64,000 nt of DNA from Chimonanthus salicifolius (Eukaryota; Streptophyta; Magnoliopsida; Laurales; Calycanthaceae). The translations under genes and the position numbers were made by a program. Positions 22,644-35,200 of the stretch are shown in pieces. The stretch is from the NCBI GenBank assembly GCA_013350335.1, contig CM023542.1, positions 558,001 to 622,000 of the forward strand. Reading direction: 5' to 3'. How positions within the stretch are numbered: position 1 is the stretch's first letter; each line of letters opens with the position of its first letter. The notes beneath the pieces are model-generated. The model was given only the letters and a program-made list of their open reading frames with translations, was not told the DNA's origin and made no database searches.

Positions 22644-25216
22644 ATGGCCGGAACCGTGAGAGATTTTGTGCTTACATTGGCTCTGGTGATGTCACTTGGC
22701 CGGGGATGGACAAGAGCGACGGCGGAAGTTCACCATGTGGTGGGAGGTGACCGTGGTTGGGATACATCTTCCAACGTCGGAGGCTGGTCGACTGGCAAGG
22801 CTTTCAGGGTCGGCGACAAGATCTGTGAGTCCATACTTTTCTCTTCATCCCTCTAATACTTATTGACTTCATTTCATTTCGATCGAGACAGAACGTTTTA
22901 TTTTGACTTTCATATATATAATTTGTAATATATTAAATTGTCATAGTTTTTTTTTTTTCAAAATGAAAGCTGAAACGACTGAACACTGAATCGTTCTGTT
23001 TCATTGACAAACTGAAATGGAACAGAGGGGTTGATCTGATCGCTAACTATGTTTTTTTAATAACTCTGAGGAGTTGATCTGATCGCTTAGAACGGAGGTC
23101 TTGTATTCGATTCACATTCAATCTCAAGAGCCACTCTCTATAGTTTTATCCAGTGAAAGATTTTCATATGCCCGGGGACAACTTCGATTGAGAGCATGAC
23201 ATTAGATTGGCTGTGTTAATTTAGAGAGTACTTTTTAATTTGGATAATTTTTTGAACCTTTTTTATAATTTAATCTAATTTTAATTTGGATTAAATACTT
23301 TGAATAAGTTAAATTAAGAAATTAGAATTTATATAATTAAATAGATAATTAGATCTGTATAAAATATGTCAGCATATTTCAAATGAAGAGATAAAATAAC
23401 AAGTAGTCACCTTAAAACACAATCAATGAAATATAGTCCCGTAAAATCATCAAATAAATATATAGAAAATGAAGGGTATTTTTGTTTCTGTATAGAATTT
23501 GATTAATTTAGGCAATTGTGTTATAGAAAGTATTACTATAATCAGACCCAATTAAAAATGTGTGATTTTTATTTTTTGATAACATTGATGTTTACACTTT
23601 TATATTATAGGTGAGACTAATGCGACGAATATGTGAAACCACATGCAAACTCAGTATATCATACAAGTCCGAGAGGAATCATGATTAAAAGGTTTTTACT
23701 CAAATTAAATTAATATTTTAAATGGATGAGATTAGCTCGCTCATACTTTGAGTGAGATAAAATTGAATTTCAATTAAACTTTGACTAAAGTTGCACTCCT
23801 AACCACCTCTTAATTTAGGATGGGTCTGAAGAAAACCATGTTAACTATTTTGTAGGTAGAATTCACTCTCACAAGTTATCACATTAAGAGGAGAATGTCT
23901 CAAATATTATATAGTCATTGGTTTTTCGGTCCAGACGATGTGGGACTTGCTCCAATATCCAAACATTCTCATCATGAATTCACGTTTGCATGATCTATTT
24001 TTAATTATGTATATATATTATAAATTAGAAAAAAATGTTTAATGATTAAGTATTTTTTTTATTCTTAGAAATACTTCTCCAAAAGTACAATATTAACTAC
24101 GCTTTCCATATTAAAAAAAAAAAAACCTAAAATTGCAATTGTATTTTCATTTCTTTCACACAAAAGTGGTTTAGTTGTGAATGGAGTTTTGAAGAAAATC
24201 TATCTTTTTGTTTAAGAATTGATTGACTTTTTATTGATTTTTTTTAGAAAAGGGAATCAGAAATTAAGGAAAAAAGCCAAATATTTTAACAAAGTTTCAT
24301 TTTGTTTTTATCTTTCTTTATTTAAACTGTTATATTTAACAATATATGAATATTTTTATTACTAAGCTTGAAAGTTCACATAATTCTCATTTGGTTAAAA
24401 CAATTTTTTATTACAAAGAAAGGCGTAATATGATTTGCACAGGCATGTAGGAGATTAGAAACAAGCATTGTTAGGAAAATTAAAGTATTCCAGTAAAAGG
24501 AGTAAGAAAAAGAGGAAGATCTTTAGAAATTTGGTTGAAAGGGATAAAAGAAAGATACGATAGATTGTAGGGTAGCAGATGGAATGTTTTTTTTTATAGT
24601 ACAGAACTGAAGCGAACTCAGAAAACTGACGACCACATTGCAACTGGATCATGTTCTAACTCTGAAGTCTGAACCAATGTTGGGAATGTGCACAGGCCCA
24701 GTAGATTGGACTTCACTTAGTCCCAACCTTCTTACACCAAGACATTCGTGTGCATGTTTCATTGTTGGTACACCTGCATTGTTCATCTTTATCATTCTGT
24801 CTGGTTGGATACTTTGATTCACTGCATCTATGGCAGGGTTTACGTATTCGGCTGCGCTGGAGAGTGTGGTGGAATTGAGAAATAGAGAGGACTACGAGTC
24901 TTGCGACGTTGGCAATCCAATAAGAATGTACACTGATGGCATAGACCAGGTGGGCCTTGATAAGGAAGGATCGCGCTATTTCACAAGTGGCAAGCCAGAG
25001 AACTGCAAAAATGGTCTGAAACTGCATGTTAAGGTGCTTCCGCAAGCAGACACTGAAAATCAGATGGAATTGGGATCGGCATCTGAGAAGCCCCTAAGTA
25101 CCATTCATGTTGAGGCCACAGGCCCAACTCCCTCCATTTCAGCTCCTTTGCAGATCTTGTCCTCAACTATGCTACTGTATTTTGGGTTTGCTGTGCCAGT
25201 CTTCATGGCTTTCTGA
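22644..25216 (+). CDS. Early nodulin-like protein (phytocyanin domain lacking copper ligands), GPI-anchored
   Basis: Two exons, 22644-22824 and 24837-25216, give 561 nt, a 186-residue protein. Residues 1 to about 27 form a signal peptide (hydrophobic FVLTLALVMSL, Ala at the cleavage end). The plastocyanin-like domain follows: HHVVGGDRGW, then WSTGKAFRVGDKIW across the junction, FTYSAALESVVEL, YESCDVGNPIRMYTDG and YFTSGKPENCKNGLKLHV. The last two Cys-bearing segments supply the family disulphide. Typical copper-ligand positions are altered: Glu in ALESVVEL where copper proteins have His, Thr/Ser before GKPEN instead of Cys, and Asn instead of His before the last Cys. It therefore belongs with non-copper early nodulin-like proteins. 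A Ser/Pro/Thr stretch and a hydrophobic C-terminus (MLLYFGFAVPVF) indicate a GPI anchor. The ligand is unknown; such proteins act at the cell surface. Confidence 0.9.
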
Positions 25217-26263
25217 AAGCGGTTTTTAAGCTGGTTTATGGTCCTTTGAACAAGCCACCTTCTCTTTGATTTGGAGGTTCTATCTAGTGTTCTGTATGTA
25301 TCTGTTTGCAGTGAACCTCACTTTGGATTATGGATCATGCAATCTATTGTAACCTTTGCCTAAGATGTTAATTTTTGAAGAAAAACTCTTTTAGAGACTT
25401 CCTCGACATTGTCCTTTGAATGTGGGTTTTGGATCTTATGTACTTGAATGTGATGTAAAGAGAATCATATTAATAGGAAGTTTATGAAAATACACTCTCA
25501 TTTGATTATCTTATTCATTATTTATTAACTTTTAAAAATCCACTATCTATATCTATTGAAGCTTCAAAAGGCCAATATCAGACAGCATATGATCATTTGA
25601 TGATAAAATTTTCGTACTACGTATTCATTAGTCGCCTATCCAATGAACCACGCTTTATATGGCTCATGCTTCCTTTGATGGGAAGTCTCAGTTAGAGAAT
25701 TTTACTCTCGATAAGGTAGATTAGAAAAATACAAAAAAAAGGAAATGTACTGTAGCTTAAAAATGATCGTGCAAGTATCATTTTTCTTCATGACATAAAT
25801 TCGGTAATGTTTTTAAATTTATCATATTTTTAATCATTAATAACTCAAGATTTATCGATATTACAGTAAATTCTCAATAAACTCACTATAAATAATAATA
25901 TCACTGATAATATTCTAATAAAATTTTGATTTAAATTTTTTATTAATAATTTTATTATTTTTAAAAATTATATTTTTTGTAATTTTTTTTAATTAATTGG
26001 TGCACAAACACTACCCTTTATTTAAAAATATTTTAATTTACCAATCACCCTTAATATGTTAAAAATAGTTGTTGGGACAATGATATGATGTTTGATATTT
26101 TTGAATTTTTCCCTTTTCAATTCCAACACCGATCCGAGAACCAATTCTCAACGGAAATTTCTCCCTCCAACGTGGTAGGGTTTTTCCTTCTTCTGTCGGA
26201 AGCAAGCAAACCCCTAACTCTCCCTCTCTGCGAGTCCGACCCAGGTATTTCAAACCGACGTCA
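25217..26263. other. Spacer between phytocyanin-like gene and mtKAS
   Basis: It holds the 3' untranslated region of the upstream gene and the 5' region of mtKAS. The sequence is AT-rich to about 26080; the mtKAS leader after that is pyrimidine-rich. No further feature is recognised. Confidence 0.55.
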
Positions 26264-29200
26264 ATGAATCGCCAACGTCCATTCCACCTAATAAATCGGT
26301 ACCTTTCATCTGCATCTCAATCACTCAATCCCCCTCCTGCTGTTTCCCCACGTCGAGTCGTCGTCACTGGTAATCTTTTCTTTTCCCCTTTTTTTCTTCT
26401 AATTTTCTTTTACAGTTTTTGTGATTTTCATTTGTTTTCTTTAATCTGGATTCATTTTTTGATCTTCGGCTTTAAATTTGACTGAAAATTTAGGTATGGG
26501 ATTGGTGACACCACTCGGATGCGGAGTAGAAACCACTTGGAGGCGGCTCATTAGTGGTGAGTGCGGAATCCGTGCACTTTCGCCTGAAGACCTCAAGATG
26601 GAAGAATTTGACAGGGAGACTCTCTTACATACATTTGAACAATTGTCGTCTAAGGTTGCTGCCATTGTGCCTTGTGGAGCTGACCCTGGCCTATTCAATG
26701 AGGAATTGTGGCTGAAGTCCAAGGTACATGCTGTCTCTTGCATTTTCTTTTAATTTTTAAGTGTCTTTTGATGATGAATGTGGTTGAGTGGCTTTTTCTT
26801 TCATGTTGACTTGATCATGTATATGTGGAACTGTTGTATGCAGTCTATAAGATAAATACAGTCTACCTGGTTGGATCTAATTGGAGTGGGATGCTAAGGA
26901 AATGTTGGTGGGGTCATCCTATAATTCAATTGGGGAATTATTTTAGTTAAAACAGAAGTTGCCTTCCCCCCCTCCAATTTTGCATGATACTTTGTTATAG
27001 GAATGGTGAGGAAGCACAAAAAAGGCCTGATACATATGCCTTTAGAATTTCGTCCTATGTTGCAGTTTGTCCTTACTGCTGACCCAGAACTAACTGCACA
27101 GTTTACTTTCAACTCGACATTCTCATTTCCCGACTTGTACTTTTTTTTTTTTTCTTTTTCGATGTGAGTGCTTATTTGCATGTGAGAATGCTCTTTGTTT
27201 TCCATTATGCATGTGTTGCAGGTATTTTGTTTATTTTACTAGAACTATTCTTGCATTTCTACCTGGCAATAATATTTGGTTTCCATGTATTTTTCATTAA
27301 ATTCTTTTAGTCTTCATACTGCATTTGACTGTCACGTTACATGATGTGATACTAAGGATAGTTTATTCAGTTTTGAGAAATGATGGATTGCTAGATTGTT
27401 TTTTTCCAATTTTTTCTTGTTGCTGTGCTAGAATTGTGAATATGTTATAGCCTTGAACTTATTTCCATCTCAGGACTACAGATCTATCTCAAGGTTTATA
27501 GCTTTTGCATTATGTTCAACTGATGAGGCCCTAACAGATGCAAATTGGGTACCCAGTGACTCAGAGCAGAAGGAAAGGACGGTAAACATTTGGTCATCAT
27601 GTACCTTCTGGAAATGTTCTTAGACCAAATCTCTGATCGACATGACTTCTTCCACTCTAAAAGTATAAAACATTTTCAAAAACCATCAGGGTGTGTCCAT
27701 TGGTGGAGGCATTGGAAGTATCAGTGATATACTGGATGCAACACACATGATTTGTGGAAAGGTTAGCTTTTTCATTATCACTGACTGTGTGGACTATCGA
27801 GTCAAATTTTCTGAAATGATCCATTTTTTTTGTCACATGGTCTTTTAGGTATATAATGTGTATGCACTACTCTGACAATCTTGTAATGTGATTATTTTTA
27901 TTTTTTTAAACACAGCGTTTACGTCGACTTAGTCCGTTTTTCATCCCACGTATATTGATCAACATGGCAGCGGGTCATGTCAGCATGAAATATGGTTTCA
28001 AGGTGTATGTTTCTAGCTACTCATCTTAAATTCTTAGATTTTCCTCCTCTGTATTATATGAAGCATGCCTCTTCTCAACAGTTTAGATTCAAAAAAAAAA
28101 AGTAGGAACTTTAGCAAACTCTTAACACTTTTTTAATCTAGGGACCAAACCATGCTGCTGTTACAGCTTGTGCTACTGGTGCTCATTCTATTGGGGATGC
28201 TACAAGGATGATACAATTTGGAGATGCAGATGTCATGATAGCTGGGGGCACAGAGTCCAGTATTGATGCTCTATCTATTGCAGGATTTTGTAGGTAATAA
28301 GTCACTAAACTAAATTGTGCCATTTTAGAAATGCTGTGTAAAGTTATTACTCAATCTTTCTAGATCTCCTTTAGATCTCCTATAAAACAATTCAAGTCAA
28401 AAGGCAATTTAATAAACATACCCATGGTTGTCTGGTTTTGAATTGTTATAACTGCACAATCTCCAACAGCTTGAAACCTAATTTAGATAATAGCCGTAAA
28501 GGGAATTCTTGTAGAAATTGTTTTTGGTGCTAACAACATGGTCAAGGTAAGATTTGAGTCCTAGATCAGTTACAATAAAATGGTACATTTGGGTATCATT
28601 TGGCAAAATGGGGGGCAAAGGGGCCATGTTTAATTTTTCATGCTTGATTTTTTTTTTTTCATCTTTGTTCTGTTTGTATCACTTGCCTCTTTTTCATGGC
28701 AATCAAATCTTTAATAATATGTGGATGATAATGAAAGAAAAAGAAGACAAAGAGAGAGATTGGAGTAATCTGAGGTGGCTTTAATGAAAGATGCTTAGTC
28801 CTTATAAGATATTTGTCAATGACATTTTACAAGCTAATCCCGATGCTTAAGTGATTCAAATTCAAGTCAAATACAAAATTCTATCTCTACTAACAACTAA
28901 CAGTAATTGTAAGAATTATGACATCTAACAGTAACTAAGGACAAAAGTGAAACCTATAAGTTGCCTCATACATGGTATTTCTCAATACTCTCCCTCAATC
29001 TGGGCATAGATGCTAATCAAGCTGAGCTTGCTACAGAAAGTCTGAAGCTGAGATCAAGAGAACACCAAACACATCAAAGTATACTACCACTTATACAAGA
29101 TTGTGTCTTTTTTTTGAGCGGTAACAAAGACGATTTATATTAATAGAGGAATAAAAGGTACAAGTTCATCAAAGGAAAGAGGGTCTAAAGGAGTAGACCC

Positions 29201-32200
29201 TGAACAAATACACATGAGAAAAACAAAAACAAAACATCCATAGAACAAATACAATTAGTTATTGCCCCCAAGGATTAGTCTTGTGAGACGCCTGGATACC
29301 TTGGTCTTCAAAAAAAAAAAAAACTACAAATACAACCAGTTGAGCTTCAATCATTCTCTAATTCATCCTACAAGATTGTGTTACATCCTAAGTCATCTTC
29401 AATTCTTACTTAGTAGCTTGATTGTCACAATGCAAAACCATGAATTGAGGATGTGATAAATGATACTCCTAAAGCAGTTGTTTTAACCATAAACAACTTA
29501 AAATAGTATTAGCTAGGGCAACCTTTCAAAAAAAAAAGTATTAGCTAGGGTTCTATATTTGGCCTCAACGCTGGAGTGGGCAACAACATACTTTTTCTTT
29601 ACTTTGTTAAAACACTAGATTCCCCCAATAAATGTGCAATTCCTAGAAGTGAATCAATGATCATTTGGAGAAACTACTGTATTAGAATATCCATGAATTT
29701 GTAGATGTCCAAAAGGAGCATAAAGAAATCATTGACAAGGATAGCCTTTAATTGACTTATTACTCCAACTGCAGTGAGACACAATCTTGTGAAAATTGAA
29801 TCCTATTGTAAAATCGTTATATATCTTGAATAGCATATTGTGTATAACAATCCATATAATTGTGAGACTCATAAGTGTTTATCCCCAAAAATGATAATAT
29901 ATGAAATAACACCAAAGGTATTTAAAAGATAATAATATGATTCTCCAATTTTCTTTCAATGTTAAGTGAATATTATATAACCTACTTCATTGGAGCTCAA
30001 ATTTCAAAGTTTAACATTCAAAAGTATAATACTAAAATATATACGCCACAATAAACAAAACTCAACCCCCACCCCTAAAAAAAAGCAAACATCCTATATA
30101 CCCCACATTTAAAAATTATCAAAACTAAAAGTTCCATGCTTTCACATTCCAAATAAGCTCATAATTTTAGAATCTTGAGATTTCTAAACCGTATGAGTCA
30201 CTCCCCATGACATATTGTAAGACCTGTAAAACATGAATCGTGTATCGCAAGGCTTTAACAAAATAATTGTAAAATACATGGGATTTTCAAGTTGGTGATA
30301 CCCTGGATTTGGTAACAAGTATTGTCATCGCATCAGTTAAAAGATTAGATTGAAAGGAGTGCTTATAGGTTAGCAACCTAGATAGCCTATCTCCTTTAAT
30401 AGAATACTTCTTTTGAGAAAGAGATTCCTTTGGAACGACTGAGCACTTCAATGTCAAGAAAATGAGTAGTAATCCCAAACTTTGATTTCGAATATCTATC
30501 TTAAATGATCTTTGAGTTTTAGATAGGCATACTGAACATTACCCAGTAGAACTTTCATCAACATAAATGATTAGAGTAAGATGATTGTTTTAGGTGATTT
30601 TTCATTAAGATTGAATGATCTCAATGGCGTTTCTTAAATTCATATGTAAGAAAGGCAACTCCTAATCAAATTTTGCCTATGGATTGTTGTAGACCTTAGA
30701 TAGAGTTCCGAAGTTGATAGACTTTCCCTCTCTTGCTAAGAAATGCTGGAGGAGGGGTGGGGTCATATGGACTTCATCATGAAAATAACCATGAAGGAAA
30801 TCATTTTTTATGTGAAGCTGATACAATGACCATTTCAAATTAGTAGCAATAGATATCAAGATCGTAAGCTTAGCAACCAGTGTAAAGGTTTTAAATAGTA
30901 TTCTCCATAAATTTGTGTAAAACCTTTCGCAACCAAATGAGGTAGGTTAGTTGGCTTGAATTTCTAGGAATAAACTAGAGGTCTCATGTTTGACTCCTCT
31001 AGAAGTAACCTAATACACGAGGCTTGTGGGTGGTTTTATGTATCCATTGGATTAGTCTCATCTACACTTGGGGTGGGATACCCATGTTATTCAAAAAAAA
31101 AAAAGGACCAATTTGGTTTGGTGCTTAATGGTAAAAACCTACTTACAAACAACAACAGTTTTTTTTGTGGGGCAAGTTTCATGTTCCATGTTTAGTTCTT
31201 TTTTAGGGCAACCATCTCTTTTCCTGTGGCTACCACAGTTTTTTGACTGGGCCAAGTTTCTAGTAAACCATCCAAGTCGGTCAAACCCAGTAAAAAGATT
31301 GGTCACTAACTAGTGTCAAACTGGGTGAACTAAGTTTTCAACTGACTAGGCCGAGTTGTTGATGAACTTGCTGAGTCGACCCCACCAATGACATACCTAG
31401 TCTCTGGGTAGGGTCAAAGTAGGTGGAATTGAATTTAAAAGTTACCATTGCCAAGTCAAACTAAGTTAGATTGTAGTTGAATCTCTTCATTGATAGTGGA
31501 TCCATATCTTGTAATAAACAATCCCATAAGTCAAAAGTAACTCTTCGAGTAAAACTCTTGATTTGGCCAAACAATCCAGCATCTAATTAGTGTCCATGAC
31601 TTGTTGCACAAATGAAATCGACGTGGATGAACACCTCATTGGTCTCTCCCAATATATAAGCAAGTTGCTAATGTCCTTTTCTCCTCTTATTTACCCAATC
31701 CAATGCATTAAAATTCCCTTCAGTAATTAGGTTTCCAGAGAAAGTGGACTTGAAAATTTGTAATCTAAAACTTCTGCTGACCTAGACTCTCTCGCTCGCT
31801 CTCTCTTCTCTCACTTACACACACACACACACACACACACAAGCACAGACACACATACACACACACGTGAAAAGAATTCTATCAAACCCATGGCCTAAAC
31901 TTATGTTGTTGACCTGTAAAAGTTACTACAGAAAGTGATGCTATGGGCTCTTTGAAATTAAATTGATAATGTCCATCTCAAAATAGAAATAAAATTTGCA
32001 TTTCTTCACAGGTCAAGAGCATTGACTACCAAGTATAACCTTCTTCCACAAGGATCTTCTCGTCCCTTTGACTGTAGTCGAGATGGATTTGTGTAAGCTA
32101 GCAGTTCTAATGTCTTTCTTTTGTAGTTACTACTCCCGTTTATCCTCTAGTGTTTGTTGGATCCTGTTTTCCAGTTTGATGTGTACCAATTTACAGGATA

Positions 32201-35200
32201 GGTGAAGGTTCTGGTATCATGGTCTTGGAGGTGAGTTGGAGGGTCGTTTTGATTCCTTCCAAGTGCGGATGGAAGGGTTCTTTTCTTTAAGGGGCTGTTT
32301 TTGTGGACAAGTTTGTATAATAAATTTTCCTTGTCAATGAAGGCACTAGAACATGCACAAGAAAGAGGAGCAAAAATTTATGCTGAGATTCGAGGCTATG
32401 GGATGTCAGGTCTCCTTATTAAGATGCATTTATGTTTATGGGTGTGTTCTGCATCTTTCTGTTGGTCAATGAACTTCATGTCCATATTCTGTAGGTGATG
32501 CATACCACATAACTCAACCTCACAATGATGGACGGGGTGCTGTGCTTGCCATGACACGTGCACTTGGGCAGGTCTGCTAACTTAAGTTGCTAACTTGGTA
32601 GAACAAGTTTTGGTTGACATAGCCAATTCTGGTTGACCCTATTAAAAGTTATAAATCTTGAGTTGGACGTCTACCAGCTTGAGGCAACTCAATGACTTGA
32701 ACCATGCTTGGACGCTTTTTTTTTTGAATCTCATGGGTATCCCCATTCCATATTTGAGGTGAAACTAATTCCATGGATACATGAACCACCCGTAAGCCTC
32801 ATGTATTAGGTAACTTCAAGGAGAATTGAACCTGAGACCTCTAGTCTATTCCTAGAAGTTCATGCCAATTGAGCTACATCCTTACGGATTATGCTTGGAC
32901 TCTTCTTGTACTGCAATATTGTGTGTTTAAGAAATACCTATCATAGAAATTGCTGAATTAAAGAAATAATAAAATATGTTAGAAAATAAAACACACTTTA
33001 TTGTGTTTCTGATGTAGGCTGTATGATAAATCACACATACAGGGGCCCATGGTCCATAAGTGATGAGGACATCATGGAGCACCATCAAAGAAGGATGCTT
33101 TGAAATCCATTTTTTACCTCAACGTGGGTAGACGATGATCTTTTGCACCTTCCTAATATTGTTTAAATTTGACCCAAACTTTTCCAAGCCAAAGAACAGA
33201 TCATGCCTTGTCTTTTATGGCTCAATTTACCATGTATGTCCATTGTCAATCTCCAACGAGTATCCAAAATCTGAAACATGTACTTAATACCCTTAGAGTT
33301 ACATTCTGCAATTATGGAATATGCATGTGGTGCATGTTTGCATTTGTTTATTTAGTATTATTATTTTTTGAATTGCAAATTAAAGCAAGCTACGTTTGTC
33401 CTTTTTTTTCTCACAATGTGCAGTCAGGGTTGCATCCAAATCAAGTGGATTATGTAAACGCCCATGCTACGTCAACACCTTTGGGTAATAAAGTTATGAT
33501 GCATCCTTGCAACCTTTATAGTAGTGGCCCATTATGCACTTGAATAACTTGAGTGCCTCACTTACACAGGTGATGCTATAGAAGCCAATGCTATAAAATA
33601 TGTTTTTTTGGATCATGCAGCATCAGGTGATTTGGCCCTGTCCTCCACGAAGGTAAATGTTTTTTCCCCCTTTTTCATGTACTTATTTGTATACATGTGT
33701 AGTGTGGGCCCCACGTCATGACACAATAGACTGTGTGGGACTCACCTTCTGGACATAGTTGACCACAACGTAAAATATATCTAAAAGGTGATAATATGAG
33801 CAATTCTCTAACTTTCTTTCAATATTAAGTGAATATTATATAATAAGTTCATTGGAGCTCAATTTTCCATGCTCCAACTCTCAAAAGTATAAAATCTGTA
33901 TATAATCCAACTATACTATGAAAAGTCAACGATGAACTAAAAAGCCCTCCAAAAAAGCAAAAGGTCTAAAATGCCCATCAACTCAAGCATTAAAAACCAT
34001 TAAAACAAAATGTTTCATGCTTTTACATGCCTAATAACTTCACAATTCTATTATTTATATTAATAGTAAGATTTGTTAATAGATATGAATCGTCCCTCTT
34101 ATCATATTATATGAATTGTAAGATACGAATCGTGTATCATAAGATTTTAATAATAATGCTTCATATCTTGCTAGTGGAGAATCTGAGATCTTGCCTGATC
34201 TCATAAGATCCATGTTTGTCAAACATATACTTTTAAAATTTAAGTTTAGAGAAGAATGTTAGTTATTTGCAGAACAGGGCCAGTAAGATCCATGTAAAAA
34301 TGGAGTTGGATGTGAATTATTGCCCATTCTATGGCCCAACTTTCTATTGATTGTGAAATCTTTGATCACCATTTTTTGGGGAGCATTACATGGCTGTCCA
34401 TGGTGGGGATTGCCTTATTAGTTCCAATCACCTGTATACATGTCTTATCCATGCTAGAGCATGCATCCTTAAAGCACATTCAATCACAACAGCACACATG
34501 ATCTATCCAACACATCATGAAATGAAAGTTTTTGAAACTTTGAACATTTGTTTTCTTCCTTCACTTTTTTTCTGTGAGGAGAATTTAGAAGGTTTTTATT
34601 TTGATATATCATTTACCTTTTGTTATTGTGATTTTCAGGGTGCAACTGGCCATCTTCTTGGGGCAGCTGGGGCTGTCGAAGCAATCTTTGCAGTCTTAGC
34701 TATACACTACGTATGGTCATCTCCCTTCCTGTTTCAATTCCATTTAAAACTAAGCTTGGCTCATTGGCATTTTAAGAGTGGGGAAAAGTTTTTTTTTTTT
34801 CTCTTTATTTTTTTTAGAATTTAACTAAGTCAAAATTAGATGCTTTCTTGGCTTCTAACATGCCAAGGATTCAGTATAGCCAATATTTCTTTATTTCACT
34901 TGCAGATCCCTCAATAGCTTGCCTTTCAATAATTAAATAGATAACTAAATAATAAATACACTTCAATAGGAGAAAAAAAAAAAACGATCTCTTGCTGATG
35001 CTATTACATGTTGGGAAAAAATCAGTAAACAGCAAGTTCATTTTTTATTCCATAAACTACTAGGATGCACAAATAGAACATGATGGCGGGTTGAGAGAAA
35101 CAGGGAGGCAGTAGCAATAGGCTGGGAAACTGTGGGCTTGGAGGGGAAGATGGCGAAGGATGGCAGGATGTGGCTTGCTAAGCTCCAAAGATCCAAGGAG

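Noticed and set aside
30940..31010. tRNA-like A and B boxes as a true tRNA gene
   Set aside because: No closing acceptor stem and a long non-tRNA body with an A tail follows; this is a SINE head.
34390..34824. 144-codon frame as a separate gene
   Set aside because: It is intron read-through around mtKAS exon 13 (34639-34710).
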